64,000 nt of DNA, taken from contig CM055821.1 in assembly GCA_029582265.1 (NCBI GenBank), forward strand, positions 41,177,004 through 41,241,003, written 5' to 3'. The notes beneath the pieces are model-generated. The model worked only from the letters and a program-made list of their open reading frames with translations. It had not been told where the DNA came from and made no database searches. A program made the position numbers and the translations under genes. This stretch comes from Zoroaster sp. YZ-2022. Its lineage: Eukaryota > Echinodermata > Asteroidea > Forcipulatida > Zoroasteridae. Below, piece by piece: positions 27,863 through 40,101 of this stretch; the stretch's first letter is position 1, and the number at the start of each line of letters is the position of its first letter.

Positions 27863-30800
27863 CTGCGGAAACGAATCCATTGAAGTAAGATTTGTATAGC
27901 TTCGCATGGCGAAAAGGATAAGTAAAGACTGCGTTCAGGGACACCGTTACGATTAGAGCATACTGATCGAAACAGTTGAGTACGTTGTAATCACCAGTTC
28001 CTTTCAGAACTAATTATTACTCAAAAGAGAATGTTTTCACATGGTGTCACCGCAGACAGCCTTTACAAATTCATTTAAATCACATGAGTTCACCACTGGT
28101 AAACATATTGTTAATGCACCCAAACTTCATAAGAATTAACCCTAACCCCCTAGGTATTCTGGCTAGGAACCTTCCTGAATCCTCAAATCTTTCAGTGCAC
28201 TTTTGGAAACATGCCATGCATTATCTTCAAAATGCACCATGCATTTTTGGTGATCTTTCATATCCAGCACTTATGGCCTGTACTTCTTGCCAGGTAGTAA
28301 TTTTGCCCTATTTGAAGAGGTGAAAGTATCAGTTTCCAACAGTGCTGAATTTTTCCCAAAAAAAGTGCCCCATTCTACGCAACACTGAGAACTGTTGTTC
28401 ACCAAGCAAAGCAAAGCGCTTGAACGAGCCAGTAACAAATAGCAACAGTTGCCATGGAAAGGCGTAACCAATCCGTGCTGTTTGATTGACAGGCCAGATC
28501 TTACGGTTTATAAGTATCAACAACATACTATCAAGGCGGGTAAAGGAATCTATTTAATCCAGGTGAGATATTCACGGGAGAAGTTTATTATGCCTACCTT
28601 TGGAAGCGATCGTAATAACCATGAGCCCGCCCTCTATCAGTTTCTCCCAATAATTCATAATTGTTTCCTCCATATCACGTACGTGATACAACATCTGGAA
28701 CATGTGAATGACGTGGAATCGGTAGTCTGGGTGACTTGGTAACAATTCCTGAGCATTTGAAAAATACAATTTTTAAACAACTTTTAAAATTGAATTTTTT
28801 TAATTTTTAAAAAAAGCAATATTCTGTGTTTACACATTTACTCTGAAGACACTCGGGTCAGACTAATGATCCGAGTAAAAATGTCTCAGCTCAAGGTGGG
28901 AATTGAGACACAAAACGATAAGCTGAATTTTTCTCTCATCTCTTGATTCTTACGAAGTATCAATGCATTTAAAACTATAGTGTTTACTGGCGTAAAACGA
29001 ATTTTGGAATATCACGGGTAAAATAAAAACGTACCTCGAAGTCCTCGGAGATCGTTTCGTGCCATTCGAAGGTTGCCATACCGGGGGAGATGTCTTTATC
29101 GTCAGCTGCTCTTTTCTTGTATCTCGTCAGCTCATCTGGGTTAGGCTCAATCCCTATGCAATGTAATTGGTTCTCTGGGCACTCCTGTTGTACATGCTTC
29201 AGTACATCTATGTCCATGATACCTTCATCATTTGAAAAGGTCAAAATGTCATTACATGTTATCGAGATTCTATTGAACGAATCTAAGGCCAAACAAAAAA
29301 GTCTCCGGTTTCTGGTCATAGGTCGGCTACAAAATCGGTGCGGTGTCGTTTTTTTTCTTCTTCTTATTTTTTCTTTTGTTTTGTTCTTTTCTTGTCAACA
29401 GGGAAATACGTGATACATGTATACGCGGAGACCAAATTTCCCATTATATAAAGTATGATGGCTAAGAGAGACCTCACAGATCGGGCAAATGTTCATACCC
29501 CCATATGAAAAGGTCGTTTAAAACACAGCACGGCAGAATCCCAATCGATCCAGCAATTTTGGCTGAAATTATTGGAAATCGTTTCATAAAAAAAAATAAT
29601 AATAAAACATGCCGACGCGAGGATCTCAGGCGACGCGCGCGGATACCAGAAACCAGAGACTTTTTTTTTAACTAGAGATTTAGCGCCTGTTGGAACAAAG
29701 ACATGATGTTCGGGTTCACTTCCGGTTGACTGGAATGATCATCAATGACGTTACAATCATTTTATTTTATTTTTTTATTTTTTATTTTTTTAAATTTGGG
29801 GCATCTTTTATTGTATATAGGTTGGTGAAATTCTTGCGTCGGATGATAAACAAATGATTTAAGTTTGCCCTGCACCATGTTTTATTATAACAATGTCAAT
29901 TTCATCTTCAAAAGAAGCAGTAGTATATCTATGGAGCATCCCCCCACCTCCCCATCAATTAAATGTGTTTAAGGTAAGGTACGGTAAGGTAAGGTATATA
30001 GGCATTAGTTACAATTCAAAAATTACAAAATTATCGAATTATAATGTTAAACTTACTTCGTTCAAAGCTGATGATGGTATCAATGTTCCCTATAGAAAAA
30101 TAATTTGCTGAGTTACTGTGACTTTAAAAGAAAAGTGAAATAATTTCCAGTTCATATTTAGGAAAGAGTTCTCTTTCCTGCATTCCTCGTAAGAATGAAT
30201 ATCTGAATGCATTTTCATAATGTTCTCGTTAAGGAAACTACGTAATGAGCTGAAACTTTCACAGATAGGTTGTTTAATGAATATCTCGATTCAACGAGAG
30301 TAACCTAAACATACTCTTTGGAGAAGAAGCTTTGCAAACATTACCTTACCTTTAAGGTGAATAAAGGAAACCCCAAGATTATTCACTCTTAAAACTGAAG
30401 TGTTGAATCAACATTTTAAAGAGTTCGGTCAGCGACAACTCTTTATCAAGTTGGATTTAACTTTTAAAAGTGTTGAATTAACACTGATAAAGTATGACTT
30501 TATTGATAAACTTGACTTTGTGTTAATTCAACACTTTCTTTGAGTTGAATTTAACTTTATAAAGTGTTGTAATCACTCAACGAACTCTTAAAAAGTTGAT
30601 TCAACACTTTAGTTTTAAGAGTGTTGGAGGTGAGCACCCCTCCCTTAAAAATAATGAATCCTCCACCGATAAGATGGTGCAAAAAAACAAAAATAAGCTT
30701 CAACTCTAAAATGGCCTCACTATCTTCTGAATCGTTGGCGTTGTTTTATAAATAAAGTCTCAGCAAGTGATTTTTTTAAACAATTCGATTTGACCCATTT

Positions 30801-33800
30801 ATAATAACCTTAGTTAAAGACTCAGAACATTATTTTTTTTTTAAATTGCCTAAAATTTAAATCCGTCAAAATATTTCCCTCGTACCCAGCACCTTCGATG
30901 GATACACAAAAATTGTAAGAGAGACAGCCCACCAGACAAAGTTGTTTCATATTAAAACTGATAGTTTTACAATGTTACAATTCGACAATTTTGTATTATT
31001 TTTATTACCAATTCTTGACCTAACCGACTACCCCACTTTACACCCAGAAAGTTTTATGTAAAAATGTGAACTGTGAATATTTATATTTAATACTGATATT
31101 ACCATTATAGTGGCTTTAAGAAAGATTGGTTTTAACATACCTCAGAAGAGACTTTGATATGAAATAATAATATTTTGCGATAATGTTTTGGAGTAACAGA
31201 TTCATAAGATAGCGAGCACAAAATATGTTATTGTTAAAAATGAACTTTAGTAAAAAAGAAAAAAGAAATAAATAAAATATCAACGGCATACTTAAATGTC
31301 CTTTACTGAGGGTTACCCTTATCTGAATCACTAGAATTCCTTCCCCCCCCCCCCCAACTCCAAGGATCCTAGTTCCACGGATTACCGCCTGCACGCTACA
31401 ACGCACTAATTCTCCAGCATCCAGTGTTGGCGCAAATCCTCCAGGCAGCTGCGTCTCCCGGCATTCTCCTGAAGACGATCAGAGCATTCTGATCGAAACG
31501 TCGAGTTGTAACCACCAGCTCTTTTCAGAACTAATTACTACTCAATTGAGAATTTCACATGGTGTCGACATGCGCAAATAGTCTTTACTTATCCTTTTTC
31601 ACCATGCAAAGCTAAAAAAAATATTACAGGACTTTTATTGTAATTTTGTTTTCGTTTTAATGAACATCATTGTTAAGATGTCATTTTGCATTTTATATTT
31701 CATGTGAATCACAAAGTGTGATCATGTACAACTAAATTAGTCGGTATACTTTTATTAAAAAGTGGGCAGATTTATATACAATTTTGCAATTGAAGTTACT
31801 ATTTGTGTTTCTTTAAAATACCAACATCATAAAATTTAAACCAAGTAAGATAATTCGGTAATTTTTGTGTTCGAAAGAGTGCAAAAGCACCACGACATGA
31901 TTTTTCGTATATTTGTTTTAGTGTTCATTCGTTTTAAATGTACATACGACGGTCACTGCATCCCTGGCCAATTAAAGGCTCAGCATTGTAAGCTCCACCC
32001 TGAGCTCCAACCTTCTGTATACCGTACATTACCTTAGTTTTGTTATTCAAAGTGTGTCGCTGCATTGACTGATGTTCCACTATGATAAAGAGCAACTCTG
32101 GAACGTATGCCGCATGCACCAATGCATGGGTCATTGTTTATAGGATCGCATTGCAGGCCTGTTTTGGACAGTGGTGGAAAAAACGCCAAGCTCAGGTGAA
32201 AAAAACATGTGCTTGGTGATGGTTAAACCATGGAGAAATAGTTAAACATCGGGAAAGGTTTATGTTCAGAATTTAATAGAAATGTTTTTAACCCTATCAG
32301 GCCAGGGGCACAATGTGCACCTAGCATTCTTTTTATAATATCTCCAGAGCGCTTTATCCGATCACGCTGAAATTTTCTGACTTTTCCTAACTATTCTTTG
32401 GGACCACCTTACGCAAAAATCAATGATAATGGATGTTTATGGTTGCCATGGCAACCGTTTATTTTGAACAGGTCCGATTGAATTTCCACTTTTTGTTATA
32501 AATATTAGATTTTTGATACTGTTAAACATTCAATGTGTGTTTTTGGGCTTGTTGTTAACTTTTACATTCTGAACTGGACAATATTGAGTCATGTCACCAC
32601 TTCCAATGCATTCTGGAAATCCAATATGGCTGCCATTATGTTTAAATGCAATAACTTATAGTTTGTCCCAAACCTGATTTTTTAAACGTTTTTCAGATTT
32701 GTTTTGCTCAATGTATAAATTTATGTCATAAATAGTACATTGGATGTTATTTTATCTGCCTTTATTGTACTTTTGGTAAAAAATAAATTGGGGTCAAAAT
32801 CTTTAAAAATCATGTTTTGGAACAAAATGACCCAAAATATTGCTTATAACGCCATCTAGCGGTGATTTAAATGTCGTCACATGGATGCTTGTACAAAGAC
32901 AACATTTATGCCAAATTTCATGACCAACGGATAAAAATGAAGGAAGTTATGGGGAAAATACTTTTTTGACCGAAAATTAAGAAAAATAGGATTTAAGTAT
33001 GCATGTCTTTGATGAGAAACCAGTGACGTCATTATTTTTTATCATTGTTATGCAAAGCTCCATCCTTGAACTGTAGCATTAAGTCATATAAGTGTGCGTA
33101 AAGGAAAAGATTTGGTTTATATTGTTTCAATATTGTTAATACTATAATAGGCCATAATACCGGATTAGCCCATAATGATGAACTGATGACGTTCTTATGA
33201 CGAATGTGCTTTTAGATACGTGTACATCAAACCAAATGTCTTGCAGGCATTTATTTCCGTTGTTTTACAGTTTTAGCCCATCAGGCCAGATCCAAAGACG
33301 TTTTTGTGATCGTTATATGTTTTTAGATACGGCTAGATATCACTGGCGTAAATCCGTGACCGCATCTTGGAGAATGATTTTGAATGGTGTGTACATGTAT
33401 ATAATATGCAGCGCACAATCATGGGCGTCGATCGCTACTTACAAGTGGGGGATGGGGGGAGGGGAAAGCAGAAACATAAATATGGGGAGCAACCCGGGTT
33501 GCACAGCATCTCCCTGCTTTTAGACATAATATTTGGGGCAAAACAATTGCGAGTTTGTGGTTGATTTGTTTGCAGTAAAATAAAATTAAAAAAATGAAAT
33601 TAAAAATAAATAAAACAAAAATAAATAAATAAATAAATTTTAGGTTCTCTCTGAGACTCTGATGCAATATTCCAGGACCAAGTTTGTGAAGTGTTCTAGC
33701 TAATGAAGCAGATGTGAATCTCAATCCATTCAACGACGATTTTGAAAAACGATGTTAAAAACCATTGCCTGGAAACGCCCTTTTCCGCCACTCTACATGG

Positions 33801-36800
33801 GTGAGCCTCGGTGTAAGGGGCCATTTTACGGACATCAGAAATTGTCTGAATGAAGATGCTCAGTAATGCGTTCTGAGCGCTTTGTGACGACTTCTTTTAC
33901 GTTTTATGGGGTTACAAGAAAAATATGTACTCTTCAGGATTCACGGTAGGCCTACAGAATTATTTGGGGCGTTATAAAAGTTATGAGCCATTAATAATGG
34001 GGGACAATTATTATACATATAGTTCCCCCGTACCCTCACTCTAAAAAGATGGAATGAAATCTTCTTTGAATAACAAGACGACATGCTACGTCGTAAATGC
34101 AACGAACGCCTTTGGGTAACAACAAACTTAGTACTCCTGAATAATAACTAACGAAATCTGCTTTGAATAAGAATGCAAACTCTGAATACTATTAGCCGTA
34201 CATCTGTTCTCTGTTTTATGAATGGCAACGAACGAAATCTTGTTTGAATAACAATAAACTTGGTACGCATGAATAAGGTTAACCAACGAAATCTGCTTTG
34301 AATAAGAATGCAAACTCTGAATACTATTAGCTGTACATTTGTTCTCTGTTTTATGAATGCAACGAACGAAATCTTGTTTGAACGAGAATAATTACTCTGA
34401 ATAAGACTTTCACCAGCTCCTAAAACGTGTATAGGCAAGTAGAGGCAAGTAGAGGTAGCTTAAATTTTATGCCAGGCAACACTAACAATAACGTACTCTT
34501 ATATTACTCCAATAACTAAATCGTTTGCATTGGTCCCAAAATGGCGAATGTACAACGAGTCCAGATTTCTAGAGAAGAGAGACATTTAATTTTTGATGCA
34601 TATCTGGTACACGGGTACACTTGTTAACGCGTGTACTATTCATAATTTTAAATACGAGTGTTGCAGGGCGCTTTTATTTATGCACCCGCCCAGCTCTGAG
34701 ATATGGTAGCATATTAACTGAGTGCACGCTGTTTGTGTTTACAATCATTCCGTCACCCTACTACCAAACGTATGATTTTGCTATGAATTTTGCTGTTTAT
34801 TACGTTTCTATGTACATGTTCAGACTAAGGTTTTGGATGGTCATTGCAGAGATTTTCATTGGTTATTGAAGAAGAGGGTTATGACGTGTGTGTAACATTG
34901 TATGCCAGATCAAAACATTGACACTATTTGGGGAGGTACAGTGACAATTATACAAATGGATGAGCCAACGCCCACCTCCACCCCTCCACCCCTCCACCGA
35001 AAAAAATAACAGAAATTAAGGAGGGAGTGGAATATGAAAAACGAAAAGATACAAGATGAACAAGATTGATTCCACCTTATTTTAACCACATGAAAATCAT
35101 ATCAATCTGTTCAAATAATGGAAACGCGGTGGGGGGTGTGGGGGGAAAGAGCAAATTTGCCCCAAATCCGAAGCCCCAACCCCGAACAACTGCCCCTGAG
35201 CAAAGACCATAAAGCAAAAGGGGATATGCTTCATAGTCAATATTATCTATGGACTTGATCCCAATTACCTGAATTCCACTCTTTTAAAGCTAAATGTATT
35301 GGTAATTTTAAATTTTGCCTGGCATAAAATTTAGATCACCCTAGCTTGGCGTTATTAATGTCTCGTTGTACGTGACAGGGTTTCGTCCACAACTGTCCAA
35401 AACGGGCATACCATGTAATAATGATATAAACCTATAAATAATAACCCAGGCATTGGTGCATGCGGATTATTTCTTACGTACCAGAGTTGTCCTATGTCAC
35501 CGCTGTTCAAAATGCTCTGCAGGCGACATGTGGTTTGGGCGCATGCGCGAGAATTTTGAAGGGTCATACAAAAATGCATATTCATAACGTGACCTTTACT
35601 TTTTTTTCCGTCGCGGAGTTCATTGATAAAAACGCCTGTTACATACTGAAAATTAATTTCAAAGAGAATTTTTAACCAATAGGATTAGAAAGAATATGTC
35701 GTCTGCAAATATTGAACTAACATTACAGCAATATGGGCAAACGCGCGAATTTCCTTGAAGTTTTTTTGTGCACAACTCTGGCCCTTGACAAGAGCGCGCA
35801 CGCTGAAAAAGGTAATATTTCAACGCGGATTTTCTTCCTGAAGATGAATTTTCCCTGAGACATAAAAAGTATGATAGGTGAAAGAACTCTTATTTTAACT
35901 AATTATTACTTTGTTATTTGAGCAAACCTAGTAGCTAACTTTTAAACGGTGGGATTTCCCTGCGGCTTTAGCGTTGTTAAACAAAAAGATTTCTGGGGAA
36001 CCCGTTACGGTTTTTGGGATGACATCATTGTGTATGCGTGTGCATATACACACACGGATTAGATTGTGGGCGTTTTCATTGTAAGGGGGGTTAAATAATT
36101 TTTTAATAACGTTAGAATATAAAAAAAACGGGGAATGATTTGAGTTTATAAGCCAATATAAACCAATATTTAATACATATATTCTGTTCACTCTTCCATT
36201 TTAAATTAATTTAAGGATTTTTTTTCCTTTCTATGCACTCCAAATCCATTATTTAAACAGCGAAGATGTAATCAATAGCAATATTTCACCTTTTTTGAAT
36301 TGCTGCCCAGAGGCCGTTACTTGGGTTTGCTCAGGTATAATCACCATGAAACTGTTCTTCGTGAGTTTAACTACCCTCCTATGCTTGATTTTTCAAGAAA
36401 AAAATTCACGAAAGACGTACAATAACGTCAAAAATGGACCAATAATTAGCTTCTCTCGATCTGTAAAATTTAACGGATGCTCAATATTTGATGCACATTG
36501 AAGACGCTTTTTACACTTCGCGGGTTTCGATGAATTCACCCAGAAACGTGTCATCTTGTAAAGCCATGACTGTAGATTGATGTGTGATCTTTGTTCATTG
36601 AGGTCATTTGGCATTTGCACTCACTTTGATCGTACACCTCCAGTCGATTTGCCAAATTTCAAAAGACGCGACCTTGTTTAAAGTTGGTGAAACAACACCA
36701 ATAGAGGGCGCTATACAGAGCAGAAAAAGGCGCATGCGCACAAACCTCTTGTCGCTCTGCATGCAGCGGTGATGTCACGTGAACATCAGTCAATGCAGCG

Positions 36801-37198
36801 ACACACTTTGAATAACAAAACTAAGGTAGTGTACGGTCACAGAGGGGTGGAGCTCAGGGGTGGAGCTTACAATGCTGAGCTTTTTCATTGGCCAGTGATG
36901 CAATGACCGTCGTGCGTACGTTTAAAACGAATGAACATTACTTGGACCAAATCAATTAATTGTATAACCATGGAGGAAGGAACTCCATGGTATAACTATC
37001 CAAACTGGATAACTCACCATTACCCGAGCCTACTCCTAAGACGCGGACCACCTCGGCCACGCTAACGGGCCATCGTACGGCCTTCAGAAGAGGTGGCATC
37101 TTCGCCCGGATCCAATCCAGTGTCACTCCCTCTTGGTTACAACGCTTGATGAATTCCTCAAGGGTCTGCACGTAATAAGTCTCTTCCAGTGTCTTCAT
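27450..37198 (-). CDS. Histamine N-methyltransferase-like gene, four coding exons
   Basis: This is an S-adenosylmethionine-dependent methyltransferase of the HNMT type, which in animals methylates histamine in the cytosol; the substrate here is unknown. Exons 37198-37018, 29222-29035, 28748-28598 and 27862-27450 join in phase (181, 188, 151 and 413 bases) into about 310 residues, near the usual size of about 290. Every junction has GT and AG. The glycine-rich SAM loop LGVGSGNG ends exon 1. The acidic site IGIEPNPDEL is in exon 2, VIHMFQMLYHVRDMEET in exon 3 and YQVDISDCF in exon 4. The ATG at 37198 has ACC before it and a stop upstream in frame. Intron 1 is about 7.8 kb and full of transposons. 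The C-terminus is unusual because the stop lies in a minisatellite unit. Confidence 0.85.
27945..28070. repeat. Dispersed retroelement-end-like repeat, copy 1
   Basis: The shared words are AGAGCATACTGATCGAAAC, TTCAGAACTAATTATTACTC and CACATGGTGTCACCGCA. They also occur at 31455, 39360 and 48280. It lies in intron 3 of the methyltransferase-like gene, just upstream of exon 4. Confidence 0.7.
28598..28748 (-). CDS. HNMT-like exon 3
   Basis: It begins after the acceptor CTCAG with GAATTGTTACC and encodes YRFHVIHMFQMLYHVRD and GGLMVITIASK. It ends AAAG before the donor GTAGGC, leaving phase 1. Confidence 0.85.
29035..29222 (-). CDS. HNMT-like exon 2
   Basis: It begins after GATGAAG with GTATCATGGAC, encoding IMDIDVLKHVQQECP and then IGIEPNPDEL. 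It ends GACTTCGAG before the donor GTACGT, leaving phase 0. A MITE lies about 65 bases upstream of its acceptor. Confidence 0.85.
29286..29670. mobile_element. MITE family 'GTCTCCGG', copy 3
   Basis: It is inverted relative to the 26078 copy and longer, with the ends AAAAGTCTCCGGTTTCTGGT and CCAGAAACCAGAGACTTTT. It lies in intron 1 close to exon 2. Confidence 0.87.
29671..31454. other. Intron 1 DNA with a small MITE
   Basis: Non-coding. It includes a (GGTAA)-type repeat near 29975-30000 and the TIR element at 30384-30623. No exon is seen. Confidence 0.55.
30384..30623. mobile_element. 240-bp MITE with CACTCTTAAAA ends
   Basis: Near-perfect terminal inverted repeats: CACTCTTAAAACTGAAGTGT at the left, and ACACTTTAGTTTTAAGAGTG at the right. 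The inner part is also largely self-complementary (AAGTGTTGAATTAACAC words). TT flanks both sides. Confidence 0.88.
31455..31565 (+). repeat. Dispersed retroelement-end-like repeat, copy 2
   Basis: Best-preserved copy. It has CTCCTGAAGACGATCAGAGC and ATTCTGATCGAAACGTCGAG, giving a stem of about seven base pairs. TTCAGAACTAATTACTACTC and CACATGGTGTCGAC follow. The form resembles 3' regions of Penelope-like or other retroelements. Confidence 0.7.
31935..32170 (+). repeat. Dispersed repeat, complete copy of the family split at 35.4-36.9 kb
   Basis: It contains CACTGCATCCCTGGCCAATT, TTGTTATTCAAAGTGTGTCG and CGCATGCACCAATGCATGGG. The same words appear inverted and split in two at about 35380-35497 and 36772-36925. 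Confidence 0.75.
32171..34035. other. Intron 1 DNA without coding signal
   Basis: No exon recognised. An (AAAT)n-rich tract lies near 33580-33640. The stretch at 32280-33000 has the look of an old dispersed repeat but no clear ends. Confidence 0.5.
34036..34435. repeat. Internal tandem repeat of about 120 bases, possible MITE
   Basis: It begins CACTCTAAAAAGATGGAATG, like the ends of other local MITEs. Units with AACGAAATCTGCTTTGAATA and GTTCTCTGTTTTATGAATG repeat two to three times. No matching right terminus was found. Confidence 0.65.
34436..35379. other. Intron 1 DNA without coding signal
   Basis: I see no gene or clear repeat. A C/A-rich stretch lies near 34970-35000. Confidence 0.5.
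35498..36771. mobile_element. 1.27-kb TIR element nested inside an older repeat
   Basis: The left end reads CACCGCTG...GGTTTGGGCGCATGCGC. The right end, inverted, reads CACCGCTG...GGTTTGTGCGCATGCGC, with short indels between. ATGT lies on both sides (35494-35497 and 36772-36775). The flanks are the two halves of one inverted copy of the repeat at 31935-32170, which supports these borders. No transposase frame is evident. Confidence 0.7.
37018..37198 (-). CDS. HNMT-like exon 1
   Basis: It encodes the N-terminus and the SAM-binding glycine loop. It starts at the ATG at 37198 in the context CCCACCATGAAG. It ends AATG before the donor GTGAGTT and leaves phase 1. Confidence 0.82.
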
Positions 37199-38475
37199 GG
37201 TGGGATATGACTTGGTGACTTATGATAAGACTTTAGGATCGAAGGCAGAGAGAAAGAATAAAATATTTAATATTTTTCAAACCTACAGTAAAACAGTAAT
37301 AATATGCAGTGACGTAGCCAAGGGGGAGGGGGATGAGTGGTCTCCCCCACTTGTTGACAAAATAGTGTCTGTCGGTAAATTCACAAACTTGTTGGTATTT
37401 CTGAACTGAGTTTTGTGCCGGTAAATTTACCGCAAACAAGGTTCCTCCAGATCCACTCTGAAAATCCTGGCTATGCCACTGATAATGTGCATTCCAACTT
37501 GATGACGCACAAGCATAGTTATTCAATGTTTTTTGTGTTTGTCTGTATGTCTGTCTGTTTGCCTATTTGTAAGAGTGTATTGGTTCTGAGAAGAACATGT
37601 GGTTTGACAGTTTTTCATGAAACCTTAAATTGTGAACATAATTATGTTACTCTTAAATCTATACTAAACTGGTTTTCATCGAAGTTGTCGGTAAGGGTGC
37701 TTTACACACAGTGGCGTAACCCCCCCCCCCCCCCCGGCCAGATTTTTGTTTACAAAATTTCGGAAATTTGGGCTTTTGGGAGAGAAAAAAGACATAATAA
37801 GCAAGTAGAAGAAAAAAGCGCATAATTCCGACTGCCAATTTATCCGACAGAATTTAAATTCGCCAAATTCATCGGCCTAGACCTACTACGAGTAAAACTG
37901 CCCCTTTAATATTGCTCCGACAAGCATAGCATAGCTGATGGGAGCGACCCTCTGGCCCACTTTTGATATAAATTTCGGAAATAAAGAATGTTTTCGTGTA
38001 CGGAAAATACTACTTAAATAGAGCTAATATTTGACAGCCCAGTACAAATAATCCAAACAACTGATAGAACTTTTGTTAGATACGTTTTTGACCTTTTCTG
38101 ACTCTCACAGCTTAATAGCAATGCATTAGGGGGTATTATTTCACCTTTTTTTACTTTTTTTATATTCTTCCCCCCTCAAAACATGTACAGGCCTATTAGA
38201 AACAAGACTAAATCATTAAAAGAAAAATTTGATATTTCTAACCCCCGTACATGCCCCCTGAAAGTTTTGGTTGAAGGGCGCCCTCTGTTGTCAATTTATC
38301 ATGAAGGTTCCCTGACTCCCTATACACTGAAGAGATATACATATGGTGGTTACCAGTCTGTGTATGTAATTATGTGTCACGCATGAACATGTACTCTAGT
38401 TTGGTTACTCATCAGCTGTTTATGGTTTGTTGACGGGTTGATTAAGTCAATTAAGACAATGATATATTTAAGTTA
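37199..38475. other. Upstream region of the HNMT-like gene, no gene seen
   Basis: A promoter may lie here, but no signal can be named. A C-run lies near 37720-37735. Confidence 0.5.
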
Positions 38476-38690
38476 TTAAAGGGGCAGTATCGTCACGATC
38501 AACAGGGCATGGAATCGGAAGGCTAGTTTTAGATTAACCATAGAACATCCCCACATGATAATGTTATATTACCGTTGCTGCTGCATAAATGAGCTAGTAA
38601 TTTTCAGTCACTGTGTTCATCATGAACTAGGACATCGATTCCACATGCCCTGTCGAAAATCTGTTCTGATCGTGACGATAAATGTACATA
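38476..38690. mobile_element. MITE, TTAA-end family (right end decayed)
   Basis: It starts TTAAAGGGGCAGTATCGTCA, with GGGCATGGAATCGG inside. The right side has GATTCCACATGCCCTG and CTGATCGTGACGAT but lacks the final CCCTTTAA. Confidence 0.8.
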
Positions 38691-39339
38691 CATGATATCA
38701 TCTAAAAGGATTGTTTGCTGGCAAATTGGGCAGTGGTGACACTGACAGAAGTTATTATCTATGACCTCATATTTGGGTAAGTTCGTTTTTAATAATGTTA
38801 ACCATGCACTAGTAATAACTGTCATGAAGTTTCCATGGGAGTTGGGAACATTGTATTTGACATGCCTGGGACTTGTAATCATCTTAAACATCATGAATTA
38901 TTAACTCACTGGTTACTGTCATAGAACTGTAGTTTGTACAATCACGATGATATAATAGTAAGAGTAAGAGAAAGAGAATACAAAGTTGGTAATTCCCAAA
39001 TAAATTTAAGGTATACAACTGTGTAACTCCTGAACCTATGAAGTTGAAACCTAGCTTAAAATAAAATAGTGGGATATGGGATTTATTATTTGAATGTTTT
39101 TAAGGGATGGTGTGTGGTTGGTTAAAACAGCTGATATTTAAGCACATTTTTGAATAATTTGTTACAATATTATCTTTCACTTCTATAAATAAATTGTGTA
39201 ATAATAGATTTGTTAGTTCACACATTAATTACATGTATGTATTTCTAATTTATTTTAGGTAATAGCTACATCTACAAGAATGACACAAGCAAGGCCAAAG
39301 ATCTAGTGATCAGGATTGATCTTCCACCGAGCTACTTAA
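38691..39339. other. Non-coding DNA
   Basis: I see no gene or clear repeat. Confidence 0.5.
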
Positions 39340-39485
39340 GCCCCTCCTGCACCAGCATTCCGGCATTCTCCCAGAAGATGATCAAAGCATACGTATTGAA
39401 ATGTTGAGTTAACGAAACGTTCTTCTCAGAACTCTTACTACTAAAAAGAGATTATTTCAATACATGGTGTCATTGCAAATCTTAC
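39340..39485 (+). repeat. Dispersed retroelement-end-like repeat, copy 3 (diverged)
   Basis: It has CCAGCATTCCGGCATTCTCC, AGATGATCAAAGCAT, TCTCAGAACTCTTACTACT and ACATGGTGTCATTGCAA in the same order as the other copies. Confidence 0.65.
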
Positions 39486-39724
39486 TATATCTAAAGATGG
39501 TGCTTCACATCTACTAGCAGAACTTGTTCAAGAGCATTATATCTACTGTATCATTTACAGAAACACATTTTGGCATTATACAATCCGAAATCCCTGCTAA
39601 GCCATGAAATATGTTGTTAATGTTAGTGTTACATGTATAAATATATTTTTGTACTATTTTATAAATAGAGAATTAGCTGTTTACCAAACTGCTTACCAAC
39701 ATAAAGGACCTGTATTATTATAAA

Positions 39725-39835
39725 TGCAAAATAGTAGTTACTGGTCTTAGGTCTCGAACCTAGCAGGTTCTTTCTCTGAGAAAGAACTTTCTAGGTTCAA
39801 AACATTAGGCTAATAACTACTATTTTACATTTATA
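39725..39835. repeat. Imperfect fold-back repeat
   Basis: The left arm (AAATAGTAGTTACTGGTCTT, AACCTAGCAGGTTCTTTCTC) pairs with the right arm (GAGAAAGAACTTTCTAGGTT, AATAACTACTATTT). A related half lies near 52468-52533. Confidence 0.8.
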
Positions 39836-40101
39836 CTATTTTATTAATTAATTCTTTTCTAGAAAAATGTTAAAAATAATAAATTTTATACATGTATTAT
39901 TCTAGGATAAAATAAGTTTGATACAATAATGAAATAAAATCTTCAGTTGTAATCTATATAAAACCACAGGAAAACCGTGTTTTATTCATATAAAATGTTA
40001 CTTTTTAGTCAGATTTTTTGTTTCACAAGGCAATTTAAAGGTTGTCATGGAATAGTATGCTAAACATGAGAAAGTACTTTATAATAACTGTTCATTAGGG
40101 G

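Noticed and set aside
37415..37825. 136-residue ORF upstream of the methyltransferase-like gene
   Set aside because: It includes a poly-proline stretch from a C-run and simple repeats, with no family resemblance.
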